Shown: piece after piece, positions 15,601 through 24,019 of the stretch
How the letters are laid out: every line of letters begins with the position of its first letter
How positions within the stretch are numbered: position 1 is the first letter of the stretch
Source: CAZSAL01 sp964604825
GTDB lineage: Bacteria; Elusimicrobiota; Elusimicrobia; 2-01-FULL-59-12
Direction of reading: 5' to 3'
NCBI GenBank assembly: GCA_964604825.1
Contig: CAZSAL010000003.1
Location: forward strand, 1 to 64,000
Length of the DNA stretch: 64,000 nt
Translations under genes and position numbers: made by a program
The notes under the pieces: model-generated
Told to the model about the DNA's origin: nothing
What the model saw: the letters and a program-made list of their open reading frames with translations, nothing else
Database searches by the model: none

Positions 15601-16255
15601 GCGCATGATGACCACCGGAATTACCCAGGGGACGGCCCAGATCCTGGCGCATTCACACTATCAGACGGTTCTGGTAGATAAGCCGCACAAGGCAGGAGTT
15701 GTAAAGGGTGGATTGTTTGGCGACATTAATGATGAATTCACTTCCAGTCATATGGCGTATTCCCCGTGGACCACGCGCATCATAGTTGAAAATGCGCTCC
15801 CGCCCAGCATGACCAGCGAATACATCAACAGATCAACGTTCCTTTACGATCCTCCACATGAAGACGTCGAGCCATTTGATCGTTCTTCCATTGCTGCCTG
15901 GTATGAACATCATCACGGCCATCTTGTTCATGTTCTCCGCCCGGATCTTCGTCCACCGGCAGATTCCGCGCCGTCAGCTTCTCCGGATAGCGATAGTAAG
16001 AGGCCAGGTATAGTTGCTGCAGGCCTGATGGGTGTTATGGGGCTTGCGATGGTCGCGTTATATCTTCACGGTCATACAGGCGTACTGCTTATGCCTGACA
16101 CCTTCCAGAAGGGGATGCTGGGTTCTGACAGCCTGCTGGGCTTCTTGGCAGGAAACACTGTGATCGGATGCATTATCCTGTTGTTGCCTCATTTTTCCCT
16201 GCCGGCAGCGCGCCTGCTCAGGCGCGATAAGAATCCTTTCGGCACGGCCGCCTGA
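12689..16255 (+). CDS. Orphan 1188-residue exported protein with C-terminal membrane segments
   Basis: Not recognised. The N-terminus is a signal peptide (MKRYFCRLKPVLSAVLCVVLIAQ, likely cut after SALA). A long, mostly soluble, helix-rich region of about 1080 residues follows, rich in Trp, His and charged residues, with no repeats I could see. Two hydrophobic segments lie at the C-terminus (GIVAAGLMGVMGLAMVALYL and LLGFLAGNTVIGCIILLLPH), followed by a basic tail. Possible metal-site-like strings are GFLLHEKEEINLLR and GHAAFNEG, but neither matches a protease motif I know. It is followed by trpB2. Very large orphan envelope proteins of this style are common in Omnitrophota-like genomes. Confidence 0.8.
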   Translation: MKRYFCRLKPVLSAVLCVVLIAQSALAVSVNAASTSSQSYSLPFVRHSNTLFEDQALAAQACGMRSTFIAGCNHAAALLRKFGRTVPELKSAGGDQANHAPVIMGAISGENPEWPKIVREVVFAVAAQMGHLPSPEVQAAETPEIVAQNWWKTAVGHTMSQARNLLGDALPYNIVLQVEEVLANGGMPTSHAVDVVLKLGNRFSIAHPLRTDDSPFLDAFRYHFERLPRYRNNPVDEATLERITTHTASALLAQGIPLDRIRVLTTPAPSGPPFCEKGFPFISYTADGYYGVDVRRLVHYLDTEAGMALASYRGPNGSDLYFSSRAAEVKERLFVAGVVGFLLHEKEEINLLRIQMAREISRRRKMSYENAAGLVDAFFAKGFIADPEDGGMINGILRELSTPENITKRHQMAEARYSLRQFKEEQNSYCRHVNNLAERVMKMLRQDSTATLREMMALPYWRKSFHFDGQDREINAFQAQFMVWAAYERVRHRRENIELSKKWTAATWKQVIASEIEMTEWKIQPQAQSPRGKLRWNRIKDKRPVWAEHRPIAPEFIPEDISRRRIKSLLEATQVANSAGIKTIITRDEATETQLNVFLRLQRVLEMLFFFDEGLATGGTMEPTHQSLAFLVAGLRGDSVPPEVLYKNEDGQSVAAPNFNPVVFADRLEEIFKKAYPMPSVGLTHEIPGKMRKEMAGYARLKTLAQLDDYHFAVAIFSDLRQILSTEVMPTYGNEHWLWLVDALREEAENHLRVPMTNIDASADTVAREFGYSIEDSYAINKEAGAGTAGHAAFNEGVMWFFYRFYRFLPWYLQTGLARTTYSLTYRYQWGLPVMRLMALAPWMKNNSPDQYGLSWTHVAPLTDTTLVQNCYNILNMPEDEDIWKDVTLVRLVMGRCHTLTFGETRWVMRRLLRDKEIPDDLVNSASMERTNGDSDAKKVRSIREIMQEHWDAWREDFPAKWDRLESTIRRRMMTTGITQGTAQILAHSHYQTVLVDKPHKAGVVKGGLFGDINDEFTSSHMAYSPWTTRIIVENALPPSMTSEYINRSTFLYDPPHEDVEPFDRSSIAAWYEHHHGHLVHVLRPDLRPPADSAPSASPDSDSKRPGIVAAGLMGVMGLAMVALYLHGHTGVLLMPDTFQKGMLGSDSLLGFLAGNTVIGCIILLLPHFSLPAARLLRRDKNPFGTAA

Positions 16256-16291
16256 GATTTACCCCGAGATTTTTTCCTGCGAAATTTTGGA

Positions 16292-16297
16292 TAATAC
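16292..16297 (+). promoter_or_regulatory. -10-like element 7 bases before trpB2
   Basis: The string GGATAATAC places TAATAC (or GATAAT two bases earlier) 7-9 bases before the start codon, and there is no ribosome site. This suggests a leaderless or nearly leaderless transcript. The same GGATAATAC occurs at 17766, upstream of the next gene. Confidence 0.3.
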
Positions 16298-16304
16298 GTA
16301 AGCT

Positions 16305-17651
16305 ATGGAAAAATCATTCAAAATAACTCTGAGCGAAAAAGATATTCCGCACCGCTGGTATAACGTTGCCGCTGACCTGCCGTTCCAGTTGCCGCCGCCC
16401 ATGCACCCCGGCACGCACAAGCCGCTCGACGCGCAGGCGCTCGAAGCGATATTTCCTAAAGCTCTGATTCAGCAGGAAATGAGCGGTGAACGCTGGATCG
16501 AAATCCCGACGGAAGTGCGCGATATTTACCGCATGTGGCGGCCTACGCCCCTGCGCCGCGCGCATCGCCTGGAGCAGGCGCTCAAAACCAGGTGCCGCAT
16601 CTATTACAAGGATGAAAGCACATCGCCTACGGGCAGTCATAAAATCAACACTTCCATCCCGCAGGCCTACTACAACAAAAAAGAAGGCATCAAGCGCCTG
16701 ACAACCGAAACCGGCGCGGGGCAGTGGGGCATGGCGCTCAGTTTCGCCTGCAACGTATTTTCCATGGGCTGCCGCGTGTACATGGTGAAAGTCAGCTACC
16801 AGCAGAAGCCCTTCCGCCGCACGCTCATGCATATCTGGGGAGCGGAAGTGGTGGCTTCGCCTTCGGACCAGACCAAAAGCGGCCAGGCAATTCTCAAGGA
16901 AGACCCGCACTGCCAGGGTTCTCTCGGCATAGCCATTTCCGAGGCGGTGGAGGAAGCTGCCGGTTCAAAGGAAGTAAATTATTCCCTGGGCAGCGTTTTA
17001 AACCACGTGCTGCTGCACCAGACGGTGATCGGCCAGGAAACGCAACAGCAGCTGGAACTTGCGGGAGAAAAGCCGGATTATCTTATCGGCTGCGTTGGGG
17101 GTGGAAGCAATTTCGGCGGGCTGGTGCTGCCTTTCGTGAAGGAAAAACTGAAAAACCCCGCGATCAAGATCATCGCCGTGGAGCCCACCGCCTGCCCGAG
17201 CCTGACCAAGGGTGTGTACGCATACGATTTCGGAGACACCGCGATGCTGACGCCGCTGATCAAGATGTATACGCTCGGACACCGCTTTATTCCGCCGGGC
17301 ATTCATGCCGGAGGCCTGCGCTACCACGGAGCTTCGCCGCTGATCAGCGCTCTCTGCGAGAAAGGCATTGTAGACAGCCGCGCCTATCCGCAGACGCAGG
17401 TGTTTGACGCGGCGGCGATTTTCGCCAGAGCTGAAGGTATCATCCCGGCCCCGGAAACGGCGCACGCAATTGCCGCGGCTATCGATGTGGCAAAGATTGA
17501 AAGCGAAGAGAAGGTGATTGTCTTCAACTTGAGCGGCCACGGCTTCCTGGATCTGACCGCTTACGAGAAATACTTGAGCGGCGAACTTAAGGATTACGAA
17601 TATCCCGCGCACCAGATCGCCGAAGCGCTCAAAGACCTGCCAAAGGTATAA
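16305..17651 (+). CDS. trpB: TrpB2-type tryptophan synthase beta chain
   Basis: 448 residues, longer than the 400 of classical TrpB. The PLP lysine is in SPTGSHKINTSIPQAYYNKK and the phosphate-binding loop is CVGGGSNFGG. The N-terminal extension before RPTPLRRAHRLEQALKTRCR and the GAGQWGMALSFACNVFSMGC stretch are typical of the TrpB2 group. These enzymes join indole and serine to give tryptophan; TrpB2 often lacks a TrpA partner, and none is seen here. The last 11 codons are duplicated with two changes at 19516-19549, downstream of the next gene. Confidence 0.93.
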   Translation: MEKSFKITLSEKDIPHRWYNVAADLPFQLPPPMHPGTHKPLDAQALEAIFPKALIQQEMSGERWIEIPTEVRDIYRMWRPTPLRRAHRLEQALKTRCRIYYKDESTSPTGSHKINTSIPQAYYNKKEGIKRLTTETGAGQWGMALSFACNVFSMGCRVYMVKVSYQQKPFRRTLMHIWGAEVVASPSDQTKSGQAILKEDPHCQGSLGIAISEAVEEAAGSKEVNYSLGSVLNHVLLHQTVIGQETQQQLELAGEKPDYLIGCVGGGSNFGGLVLPFVKEKLKNPAIKIIAVEPTACPSLTKGVYAYDFGDTAMLTPLIKMYTLGHRFIPPGIHAGGLRYHGASPLISALCEKGIVDSRAYPQTQVFDAAAIFARAEGIIPAPETAHAIAAAIDVAKIESEEKVIVFNLSGHGFLDLTAYEKYLSGELKDYEYPAHQIAEALKDLPKV

Positions 17652-17789
17652 GTCTTAATTTCTCCAATATTGGCGCCCGTCTGAGCGTCTATGACGGGCC
17701 CAATAAAACGTGGGCCATTCAGGACCTTATTTTGTCCCTTCCGCTCCATTGCATTAATTATGCATTCGGATAATACTTAAACCACTATT
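17652..17789 (+). other. Hairpin and leader between trpB2 and the next gene
   Basis: GCCCGTC (17675-17681) pairs with GACGGGC (17693-17699), but no T tract follows, so this is not a classical terminator. GGATAATAC at 17766 is a possible -10 region for the gene at 17790. Confidence 0.35.
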
Positions 17790-19481
17790 ATGTTACCAGC
17801 ACGGATACGCCTTATCGCGCTTCTCGTTGTGCCCTGTCTCTTGACTGAACCGGTTTCCGCCTGCACCGGAGTTTTTTCTTCAGTCCGATCTGGAACAGGG
17901 GCAATGTCATTTGCGGCTCCGCAGGTTTTCGAGGAGGAAGCTGTGGTTGCGCCCATGCTGAGCGGACTGCGCCCTCTGGCTACACGGGTTAGCATGGGCG
18001 GGTTGTTTTTAGCGTCACAGACAACGGCTTATCCACAAACCTTGAGCAACCATGCAGCCAGTTATCAAGGCTCAAGCATATGGCCGGTGGTCCTGGCCGT
18101 AGCAGGGGTTGGTTTGCTTTTATCGGTAATTCCCGAATCCGAAATCCCTGTCTTTGCGCGTTTACGCCAGGATGTCAGATCATGGTGGAATTATGGAGTC
18201 ATGCCATGGATTAGAAGGCATTTTATAGCGGAAGATCCGCGTGCGTTGAAACCCATAGAACTGCAAGGGGAATCACAATACCACGATATTGCTCAGTCAA
18301 TTAGGGATGATAGAGAAGAAAGATCCAACCCCAGGTTGTATTACGGTATTATGTTGGCGTTCTTGCTAGTGTATAACATCATTAAATCTTATTATAACGA
18401 ACCGTTTTATTTCAGGTTGTTTGGATCTTTAGTCATTGGGATTGGGTGCGCGACTGTGAGCAAGTGTCTCAACAGCCTGCATGAGCATCGATCGTTTTGG
18501 TGGGCATATAACCAACTTCTGATTAGACGATACAGTCGTCTGGTAGATATGACGGCGGAGTTTAATGCGCATCTTTATCATCAGGATAGATTTGTCGAAT
18601 ATTACCTGTCCCCTGCGACGAACGTGACAATTAAGGAAGCACCCGTTGAAAGATCAGGGACAGTCGTTGAGAGACCAGAGACAACCGATGAGAAAAAAGA
18701 CCGTATACTGCTAGTGATAGGACAGGAAATGCCTGGTTTGTATCGAAAAGATCTTGAGAGAACCAGAGTTCTTCTCCTGGGACTGATTGAAGCGGAGATC
18801 GAGGAAGCAGAGACCACTCAGAATGACTTGACCTTATCTCAGGCGGGGAGAATCGAATTTGTGTACAAGAAGATCAAAACAACAGGACAGGCCAAACTGC
18901 TGGAACTGCTGCAAAATCTCCGTCCGGCCTGGGGGCGCAATGGTCACCATCCAGAGAACCTGGAGCGGCTGCTGGCACATTACGAAGGGCGGGTTTATCA
19001 ATCCCCTGACGACCTTAAACCCGCTAATCTAACAGAGTTAGCTGCTGCCCAAACCAGGGTAGAGATGCTGGGCTTACGTGACAAAGATGTTGGGAGAGAT
19101 GAACAGTCGATTTCAACAGGCGGCTCCTGGTGGAACAATCCCGTATACACCAGATATTTTGCCTGGCTGGAGACCGTGGCGGTCTTTGCAGCGGCGTCGT
19201 TTCTGCCCGGTCAGTACCATGCGCTGGAACCCCTGCTTGTGGCTTTGCTTTTCAGAGAGGGTCACCGTATCGGCAACCGATCCGCGCTCAACAGTTCAAC
19301 CGTTTTGGTATTGACTACCGCCCACCTTGGAGTGGGCATCCTGCATGTTGCTCTCGGTGTTTCTCATCCGCTGGCTTTTGCCGCAATTGCCGTCCTGGCG
19401 CTGGTTCATCTGGTCGTTAACCAATTCGCCTCGCATACAGAGCGGCGGCCCTCTCTGCTCAGCTTCCAGATCGCCGCCTGA
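17790..19481 (+). CDS. Orphan 563-residue membrane protein
   Basis: Not recognised. The N-terminal signal (RLIALLVVPCLLTEPVSAC) ends in a possible lipobox (VSAC). A hydrophobic segment lies near residue 110 (IWPVVLAVAGVGLLLSVIP), with further ones near 190 (IMLAFLLVYNIIKSYY) and 215 (LFGSLVIGIGCATVSKCL). A charged helical region follows (about 230-430), and three or four segments sit at the C-terminus (FAWLETVAVFAAASFLPGQY to IAVLALVHLVVNQFA). The gene lies between trpB2 and a duplicate of the trpB2 3' end, so it may have entered by insertion. Its composition is more AT-rich in the middle than its neighbours. Confidence 0.75.
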   Translation: MLPARIRLIALLVVPCLLTEPVSACTGVFSSVRSGTGAMSFAAPQVFEEEAVVAPMLSGLRPLATRVSMGGLFLASQTTAYPQTLSNHAASYQGSSIWPVVLAVAGVGLLLSVIPESEIPVFARLRQDVRSWWNYGVMPWIRRHFIAEDPRALKPIELQGESQYHDIAQSIRDDREERSNPRLYYGIMLAFLLVYNIIKSYYNEPFYFRLFGSLVIGIGCATVSKCLNSLHEHRSFWWAYNQLLIRRYSRLVDMTAEFNAHLYHQDRFVEYYLSPATNVTIKEAPVERSGTVVERPETTDEKKDRILLVIGQEMPGLYRKDLERTRVLLLGLIEAEIEEAETTQNDLTLSQAGRIEFVYKKIKTTGQAKLLELLQNLRPAWGRNGHHPENLERLLAHYEGRVYQSPDDLKPANLTELAAAQTRVEMLGLRDKDVGRDEQSISTGGSWWNNPVYTRYFAWLETVAVFAAASFLPGQYHALEPLLVALLFREGHRIGNRSALNSSTVLVLTTAHLGVGILHVALGVSHPLAFAAIAVLALVHLVVNQFASHTERRPSLLSFQIAA

Positions 19482-19515
19482 TTCAATAAGGTTATCTCCC
19501 CTGCTTGGAATAGTA

Positions 19516-19549
19516 CGCCGAAGCTCTCAAAGACCTGCCAAAGGTGTAA
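19516..19549 (+). repeat. Duplicate of the trpB2 3' end
   Basis: 34 bases match 17618-17651 at 32 positions, including the stop codon, but nothing upstream continues the gene. It is a relic of a duplication or of an insertion event involving the intervening gene. Confidence 0.85.
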
Positions 19550-19554
19550 CCTCC

Positions 19555-19624
19555 AATTCAAAAATAATGCACTTCCGGGGTTTGACCCAAAACTCAAAAG
19601 TAGGCCACTTCCGGGGTTTGACCC
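19555..19624. repeat. Two tandem 35-bp repeats, IS-end-like
   Basis: 19555-19589 and 19590-19624 agree at 30 of 35 positions; both end CACTTCCGGGGTTTGACCCA. Read on the other strand, TGGCCTACTTTTGAGTTTGG followed by a second partial copy recalls the multiple terminal repeats of IS21-family elements. No transposase is nearby, so at most it is a solo end. Confidence 0.5.
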
Positions 19625-19649
19625 AACGCAGAAACACAGCGCGTTTATT

Positions 19650-21641
19650 TTATACAGCTTTGTCCAGTTTGACTTTGCAGTGGTCGGAGAAGAAAGGCAG
19701 CAGGCTTTTGATCTTTGAGACCGCTTCTTCGGCAGCAGCTTCGCCTACCTTGATGATCTCTTCCGCGCGGTGAAATTCCGTCCAGGTGAAATCCCGGGCA
19801 TCCGGCGCGATCACCACATGGGCGATTTCCGTACGCGCCTGCGCAATTTCATACTGCATGGTGTAGATCATTTTGAAGAGGATCTCCCGCATTCCGGGCG
19901 ACTGGGGGACCAGGGAAAAGGATTGTTTGCGCTTCATGCCCCGGCGCAATGACGGCTTGGCTGTAAGGTTTACGGATATCAGAATATCAGCTCCCATGTT
20001 GGCGATCGTGGAAGTCGGCACAGGATTGACCAGACCGCCGTCCACGAGATAGCGGCCCTTATAATCTACGGGCTTGAAAAGTATGGGCAGCGAAGTCGAT
20101 GCCCGTACGGCATCAGCCACACGCCCCTCCTTTATGACGACTTCGTCTCCGGTGCGGATATCGGTGGCTATGACTGCGAAAGGAATGGAAAGCTGATGGA
20201 ATTCGATCGGGCCCAGAATACTCTGCAGAAAACCGCTCAAAGTCTGTCCGGCCATAAGCCCGGAATGAGGGACCGTCAGATCCCCGAGAATATTTTCGAA
20301 AAGCCATTTTTTCGTGATCGTTTTTGAAATCTTCTCGATTTCCAGCGGAGATTTTCCGGCACAGAAAAAACTGCCGAGCAGCGCGCCCATGGACGTGCCT
20401 GCCGCGAGGTCTATGGGGATATGCTCGCGCTCAAAAACTTTTAAAAGACCTATCAGTGAATAGCCGTAAGCGGCTCCTGAACCCATGGCCAGCCCCACGC
20501 GCAGCTTGCCGAGAGCTCTGGCCAGACGGCTGAGAGCGGTGAATGCATCGCGCGCCTGGTTCTGTTCCAGGAAAGGGGAGCCGCTTTCCCTGAAGGGCTG
20601 ATGAAAATCCTCGCTCCATGGGATGCGGAAATCCGCGCGCACCGCGGCCGGCACGGCGGGATCGTGCAGATGCACTTCCATCACAGGCAGATCCGTCTTG
20701 TCTGCGAGATTCGTCTGAAATGCCTGCCTTACGGGCTCAGTCAGTTCCGGCGCCTTATCCCAGGTGACTATCACCGCCTTATCCGCTTCCTGCAGGACAA
20801 CCTGGGACAGTTCATCAACTTCCACCGGCGGAATTGCCAGGACAAAATCGTAATTGTCCTTCAGCAGCTCAAAAAACGGCGGGATGGAATTGAACGAGGA
20901 ATTTTTCAGGATCTTCGGCGGCAGCGACAAGGTTTCAAGACCCGAGGGATGGGTCAGCGTCATGCGCCGGATAGAAGGGAAATCGGTAAGATCTTCTTCC
21001 TGAATCTCCGGGGCGATCACGGGTTGAAGACCCAGCGAGCGGGCGATATCCCCGCTGCGCGGCGAAAGATCAAGGAGTAAAACTTTCCTGCGGGTCTGTT
21101 CGACAAGCGCGATCGAAAGATTCGCGATAAAAATCAGCATAGCCTCGTGAGGCAGGGCCTGGATCAGCGAATAGAAAGTGTGGGTATGCGGCCTGTGCTC
21201 AGGCAAATGAAAGGAAAGCGCCAGCCTGTGCGAAAGCGCGCGGGAAAGATGAATAGCTACGATCGGGTGCGCCTCAAGGATGGCGTCGAAATCAGCCTTA
21301 TGCAGCACAAGGAACTCGCACGGCGTGTCCGCCCTGACGGAATAGCCATGAGGCTCGCCGGTTAACAGGGTAAGTTCGCCGATTGCTTCTCCACGTCCGA
21401 GATAAGTGGCGGTCTTTTCCATGCCGCGCTCGTGCGAGACAATCCTTACGCGGCCTGACTTGATCAGGTAAAGGCCTTCGCCAAGGTCGCCTTCATGCAG
21501 CAGAAAAGCGTCCTTATCCAGGCGAGAATGCTGCAGTTTTTCTACGAGTTCGGAAAGCACTTCCTCGCCCATGGGCCCGAAAAGCGGGTTCCGGCGCAGG
21601 AAGTAAAGGCCTTCCGCCCGTGTTTGAGGGTCAAGAGGCAT
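19650..21641 (-). CDS. cNMP-binding domain/patatin-like phospholipase (NTE family)
   Basis: 663 residues. An N-terminal cyclic-nucleotide-binding domain (about 15-135: LLHEGDLGEGLYLIKSGRVR, GRGEAIGELTLLTGEPHGYS) is followed by a linker (about 160-350) with ParA-like character (RRKVLLLDLSPRSGDIARSL). A C-terminal patatin domain has the oxyanion loop GLAMGSGAAYGYS, nucleophile elbow GTSMG near residue 412, and catalytic Asp in VDGGLVNPVP. It is the domain plan of neuropathy-target-esterase-like lysophospholipases. The start at 21641 is followed by MPLDPQTRAEGLYFLRRNPL, a normal beginning. It is transcribed divergently from hisS. Confidence 0.9.
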   Translation of the reverse strand: MPLDPQTRAEGLYFLRRNPLFGPMGEEVLSELVEKLQHSRLDKDAFLLHEGDLGEGLYLIKSGRVRIVSHERGMEKTATYLGRGEAIGELTLLTGEPHGYSVRADTPCEFLVLHKADFDAILEAHPIVAIHLSRALSHRLALSFHLPEHRPHTHTFYSLIQALPHEAMLIFIANLSIALVEQTRRKVLLLDLSPRSGDIARSLGLQPVIAPEIQEEDLTDFPSIRRMTLTHPSGLETLSLPPKILKNSSFNSIPPFFELLKDNYDFVLAIPPVEVDELSQVVLQEADKAVIVTWDKAPELTEPVRQAFQTNLADKTDLPVMEVHLHDPAVPAAVRADFRIPWSEDFHQPFRESGSPFLEQNQARDAFTALSRLARALGKLRVGLAMGSGAAYGYSLIGLLKVFEREHIPIDLAAGTSMGALLGSFFCAGKSPLEIEKISKTITKKWLFENILGDLTVPHSGLMAGQTLSGFLQSILGPIEFHQLSIPFAVIATDIRTGDEVVIKEGRVADAVRASTSLPILFKPVDYKGRYLVDGGLVNPVPTSTIANMGADILISVNLTAKPSLRRGMKRKQSFSLVPQSPGMREILFKMIYTMQYEIAQARTEIAHVVIAPDARDFTWTEFHRAEEIIKVGEAAAEEAVSKIKSLLPFFSDHCKVKLDKAV

Positions 21642-21655
21642 AAATAGGCTTAATA

Positions 21656-21731
21656 GTCATCCCCCGCGGACACTGGCGGGGGATCCATGCTGACACGGCT
21701 GGATTCCCCGCTAACAACCGCGGGGAATGAC
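21656..21731. repeat. Palindromic repeat family C between patatin gene and hisS
   Basis: GTCATCCCCCGCGG opens and CGCGGGGAATGAC closes the element; an internal hairpin CCCCCGC...GCGGGGG is present. It fills most of the divergent intergenic region. Confidence 0.7.
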
Positions 21732-21742
21732 AAAGAAATTCG

Positions 21743-21748
21743 TATAAT
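21743..21748 (+). promoter_or_regulatory. TATAAT 8 bases before hisS
   Basis: A perfect -10 hexamer ends 8 bases before the ATG, with no ribosome site between, which predicts a leaderless or nearly leaderless mRNA. Confidence 0.45.
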
Positions 21749-21756
21749 TCCTCTCT

Positions 21757-23022
21757 ATGAAGTTTCAGTCTGTTCGCGGTACGCATGATATTCTGCCGGC
21801 CGAAGCCGCCCAGTTTCATCAGGTTGAATCTGCCGCCCGGAACGTTTTTGAACGCTTCGGCTTCGAAGAAATCCGCACCCCGACTTTCGAATCCCTGTCC
21901 CTGTTCCATCGTTCCCTCGGCGAAACAACCGACGTAGTCGAAAAAGAAATGTACGCTTTTGAAGACCGCGGCGGCCGGAAACTCGCTTTGCGGCCGGAAG
22001 GTACGGCCGGCGTAGTCCGCGCCTTTGTCGAGCATCATTTAGACCAGATTCGTCCGTTTTGCAAGCTGTTTTACATCGGGCCAATGTACCGGGCGGAGCG
22101 CCCTCAGGCCGGGCGTTACCGCGAGTTCTGGCAGATCGGAGCGGAATCCTTCGGGAATGCTTCGCCTGCGGCGGATGCGGAGACGCTGCTTCTGGTTCAG
22201 ACCCTGTTTGATTCCCTTAAGATCAAGGATTTTCAGCTGAAAATCAACAGCCTGGGCGACGAAAAATGCCGGCCCCTGTACCGCAGGGCCCTAACCGAGT
22301 TTCTGGAAAAAGAGAAATCGAATTTGTGCGAAGACTGCAGGCGGCGCATGGTAATAAATCCGCTGAGAGTGCTCGACTGCAAAATCGACGGTCCGCGCCT
22401 CGGCGGGTTGCCTACGGTAGACGCTTACTGGTGCGACGAATGCCGGTCTCATTTTGACTCCACACGCAATCTTTTCGAAAAAGCGGGGGGGCGTTTTGTC
22501 TTTGTCCCAAAACTCGTGCGCGGACTGGATTACTATTCGCGCACCGTATTCGAAGTAACTGCCGATATCTCGGGAGCCCAGGATGCCCTGGCTGCCGGGG
22601 GGAGATATGACGGTCTGGTAAAGGATATCGGCGGGCCGAACATGCCTGCTCTGGGATTTGCTCTTGGCATGGAACGTACCGTTGAAGCCTGGAAGGCCTC
22701 GCAGGGAGAATCAGCGCCGGGCCGGCACAGGCTTGTTTTTATAGCAGCGCAGGCGCCGGAGGTTATCGCTGAAGCTTTCCAGCTTCTTGAAGAACTGCGC
22801 CTTGACCAGGTTCTGCGCGATGCGTCCATTGATATTGAAGGCGGTTTTTTTGAGAAAAAACTGGGAGCGCAACTGTCCATCGCTGATCGTCTGGGCGCTT
22901 CGCATTGCGTGATCGTAGGTCAGGATGAAATCCGCAGCAATGAAGTGACTTTACGCAGTCTCAAAACCAGCTCACAGGAACGCATCCCTCGCGCCCGGCT
23001 GATCTCCAGGTTGATCGAGTAA
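21757..23022 (+). CDS. hisS: Histidine-tRNA ligase
   Basis: 421 residues, normal length. Class II motifs are present: motif 1 region EIRTPTFESLSLFHRSLGET, motif 2 ALRPEGTAGVVRAFVEHHL with YIGPMYRAERPQAGRYREFW, and His-specific LVRGLDYYSRTVFEVTA. A Cys-rich insertion (CEDCRRRMVINPLRVLDCKI) is typical of bacterial HisRS. Motif 3 is ALGFALGMERT, followed by the anticodon-binding domain. It charges tRNA-His. The next gene follows after 55 bases on the same strand. Confidence 0.97.
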   Translation: MKFQSVRGTHDILPAEAAQFHQVESAARNVFERFGFEEIRTPTFESLSLFHRSLGETTDVVEKEMYAFEDRGGRKLALRPEGTAGVVRAFVEHHLDQIRPFCKLFYIGPMYRAERPQAGRYREFWQIGAESFGNASPAADAETLLLVQTLFDSLKIKDFQLKINSLGDEKCRPLYRRALTEFLEKEKSNLCEDCRRRMVINPLRVLDCKIDGPRLGGLPTVDAYWCDECRSHFDSTRNLFEKAGGRFVFVPKLVRGLDYYSRTVFEVTADISGAQDALAAGGRYDGLVKDIGGPNMPALGFALGMERTVEAWKASQGESAPGRHRLVFIAAQAPEVIAEAFQLLEELRLDQVLRDASIDIEGGFFEKKLGAQLSIADRLGASHCVIVGQDEIRSNEVTLRSLKTSSQERIPRARLISRLIE

Positions 23023-23077
23023 ACTCCCTCGTCTTGCCCGTATAAGGTGTTCAAACTGGTGGGAGAAAGATGAAATA

Positions 23078-23770
23078 ATGGCTATTTTCTGGCGGTTGAT
23101 TCTGGCGCATTTCATCGCGGACTTCACTCTGCAGTGCAATGATATTGCGCGCGGGAAGCGCGCCACCGTCTGGGAAATGCTTGTCCATTGCCTCATCCAC
23201 CCGGCCGTGTCTGCCGTGCTTGTCTGGCCATTTTTAAAAACAATCTGGATTCAAATGCCTGGGATAAATCTTCCCGGGTGGGTATGTATTCTGCTGATTG
23301 GATTTTTTCACTGGGTAACAGACCTGTGGCGCGCCTGGTCTATAAAAAATGCGGGAACCCCGGACAACACAAAAGTTTTTCTGCTGGATCAGCTGGTCCA
23401 CATTTGCATTATCATGGTTTTTGCGCCTTTTATACCCGGGATGAAGGCGCAGATATGGGTTTTTATTGCGCTCTTTGTCGTGCTTTTGACGCACTTCACG
23501 TCTGTTTTTATTTTCTTCCTGGAAAATGACCTGGGCGGTCCCTCGCAGGTTCTGGGAGAGAAAAAATATAAGTTCATGGCAGAGCGATTGTCCGCAGTTG
23601 TCCTGTTTCTGTTGCCGGGTTATGGCTTCCTGCTCGCATTCGCCTGGATCGCATGGGTCCTGTTTGTATATTACCGCAGGGTAGGCGACCGCAGCTGGGT
23701 CCATCTTTCCGTAAGCAGCGTAGCAGTAGTCCTGTTCGGTCTGGCCATGAGAGGATTGCTTTACCAATAA
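23078..23770 (+). CDS. DUF3307 family membrane protein
   Basis: 230 residues with about six hydrophobic segments. The N-terminal stretch FWRLILAHFIADFTLQCNDI (with His and Asp in the first helix) and the later HWVTDLWRAWSIKN and LLDQLVHICIIMVFA match the DUF3307 family of inner-membrane proteins. Function is not established; conserved His and Asp residues within helices suggest metal or substrate binding. It follows hisS and may share its transcript. Confidence 0.8.
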   Translation: MAIFWRLILAHFIADFTLQCNDIARGKRATVWEMLVHCLIHPAVSAVLVWPFLKTIWIQMPGINLPGWVCILLIGFFHWVTDLWRAWSIKNAGTPDNTKVFLLDQLVHICIIMVFAPFIPGMKAQIWVFIALFVVLLTHFTSVFIFFLENDLGGPSQVLGEKKYKFMAERLSAVVLFLLPGYGFLLAFAWIAWVLFVYYRRVGDRSWVHLSVSSVAVVLFGLAMRGLLYQ

Positions 23771-23778
23771 AAAAACCG

Positions 23779-23887
23779 TCACTGTGCCCGGCGGGATTTC
23801 CAACCACTGAGTCGTTGGCGGGTCCGCCAAAGCCGTAGGGGCGGAGAACTCGCGACCTGTCGCCGCGGCGACCGCTCAATCTGGATC
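23779..23887 (-). pseudogene. tRNA-Arg-like remnant with an inserted palindrome
   Basis: The sequence opens with TCACTGTGCCCGGCGGGATT exactly as in the intact tRNA-Arg at 24020-24093. It is then interrupted by about 45 bases, resumes with AACTCGCGACCT, and carries GTCGCCGCGGCGAC where the anticodon arm should be. The acceptor 5' strand is lost. It cannot fold as a tRNA. Confidence 0.7.
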
Positions 23888-24019
23888 AACGCAAAAGCTT
23901 ATCGAGTTCCTGGCGACCTATCCCGGTTTTCAGGTATCGTTCCCGCCGGACCGCTTCGGCTCTCGAAGAACGTATACGAGGCAAGATCCCGGCATGGCAA
24001 GATGAAAGGAAGTGGTCAC

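Noticed and set aside
17675..17699. Intrinsic terminator after trpB2
   Set aside because: The hairpin is good but no T tract follows it.
19555..19624. CRISPR array
   Set aside because: Two direct repeats are immediately tandem with no spacers, and no cas genes are present.
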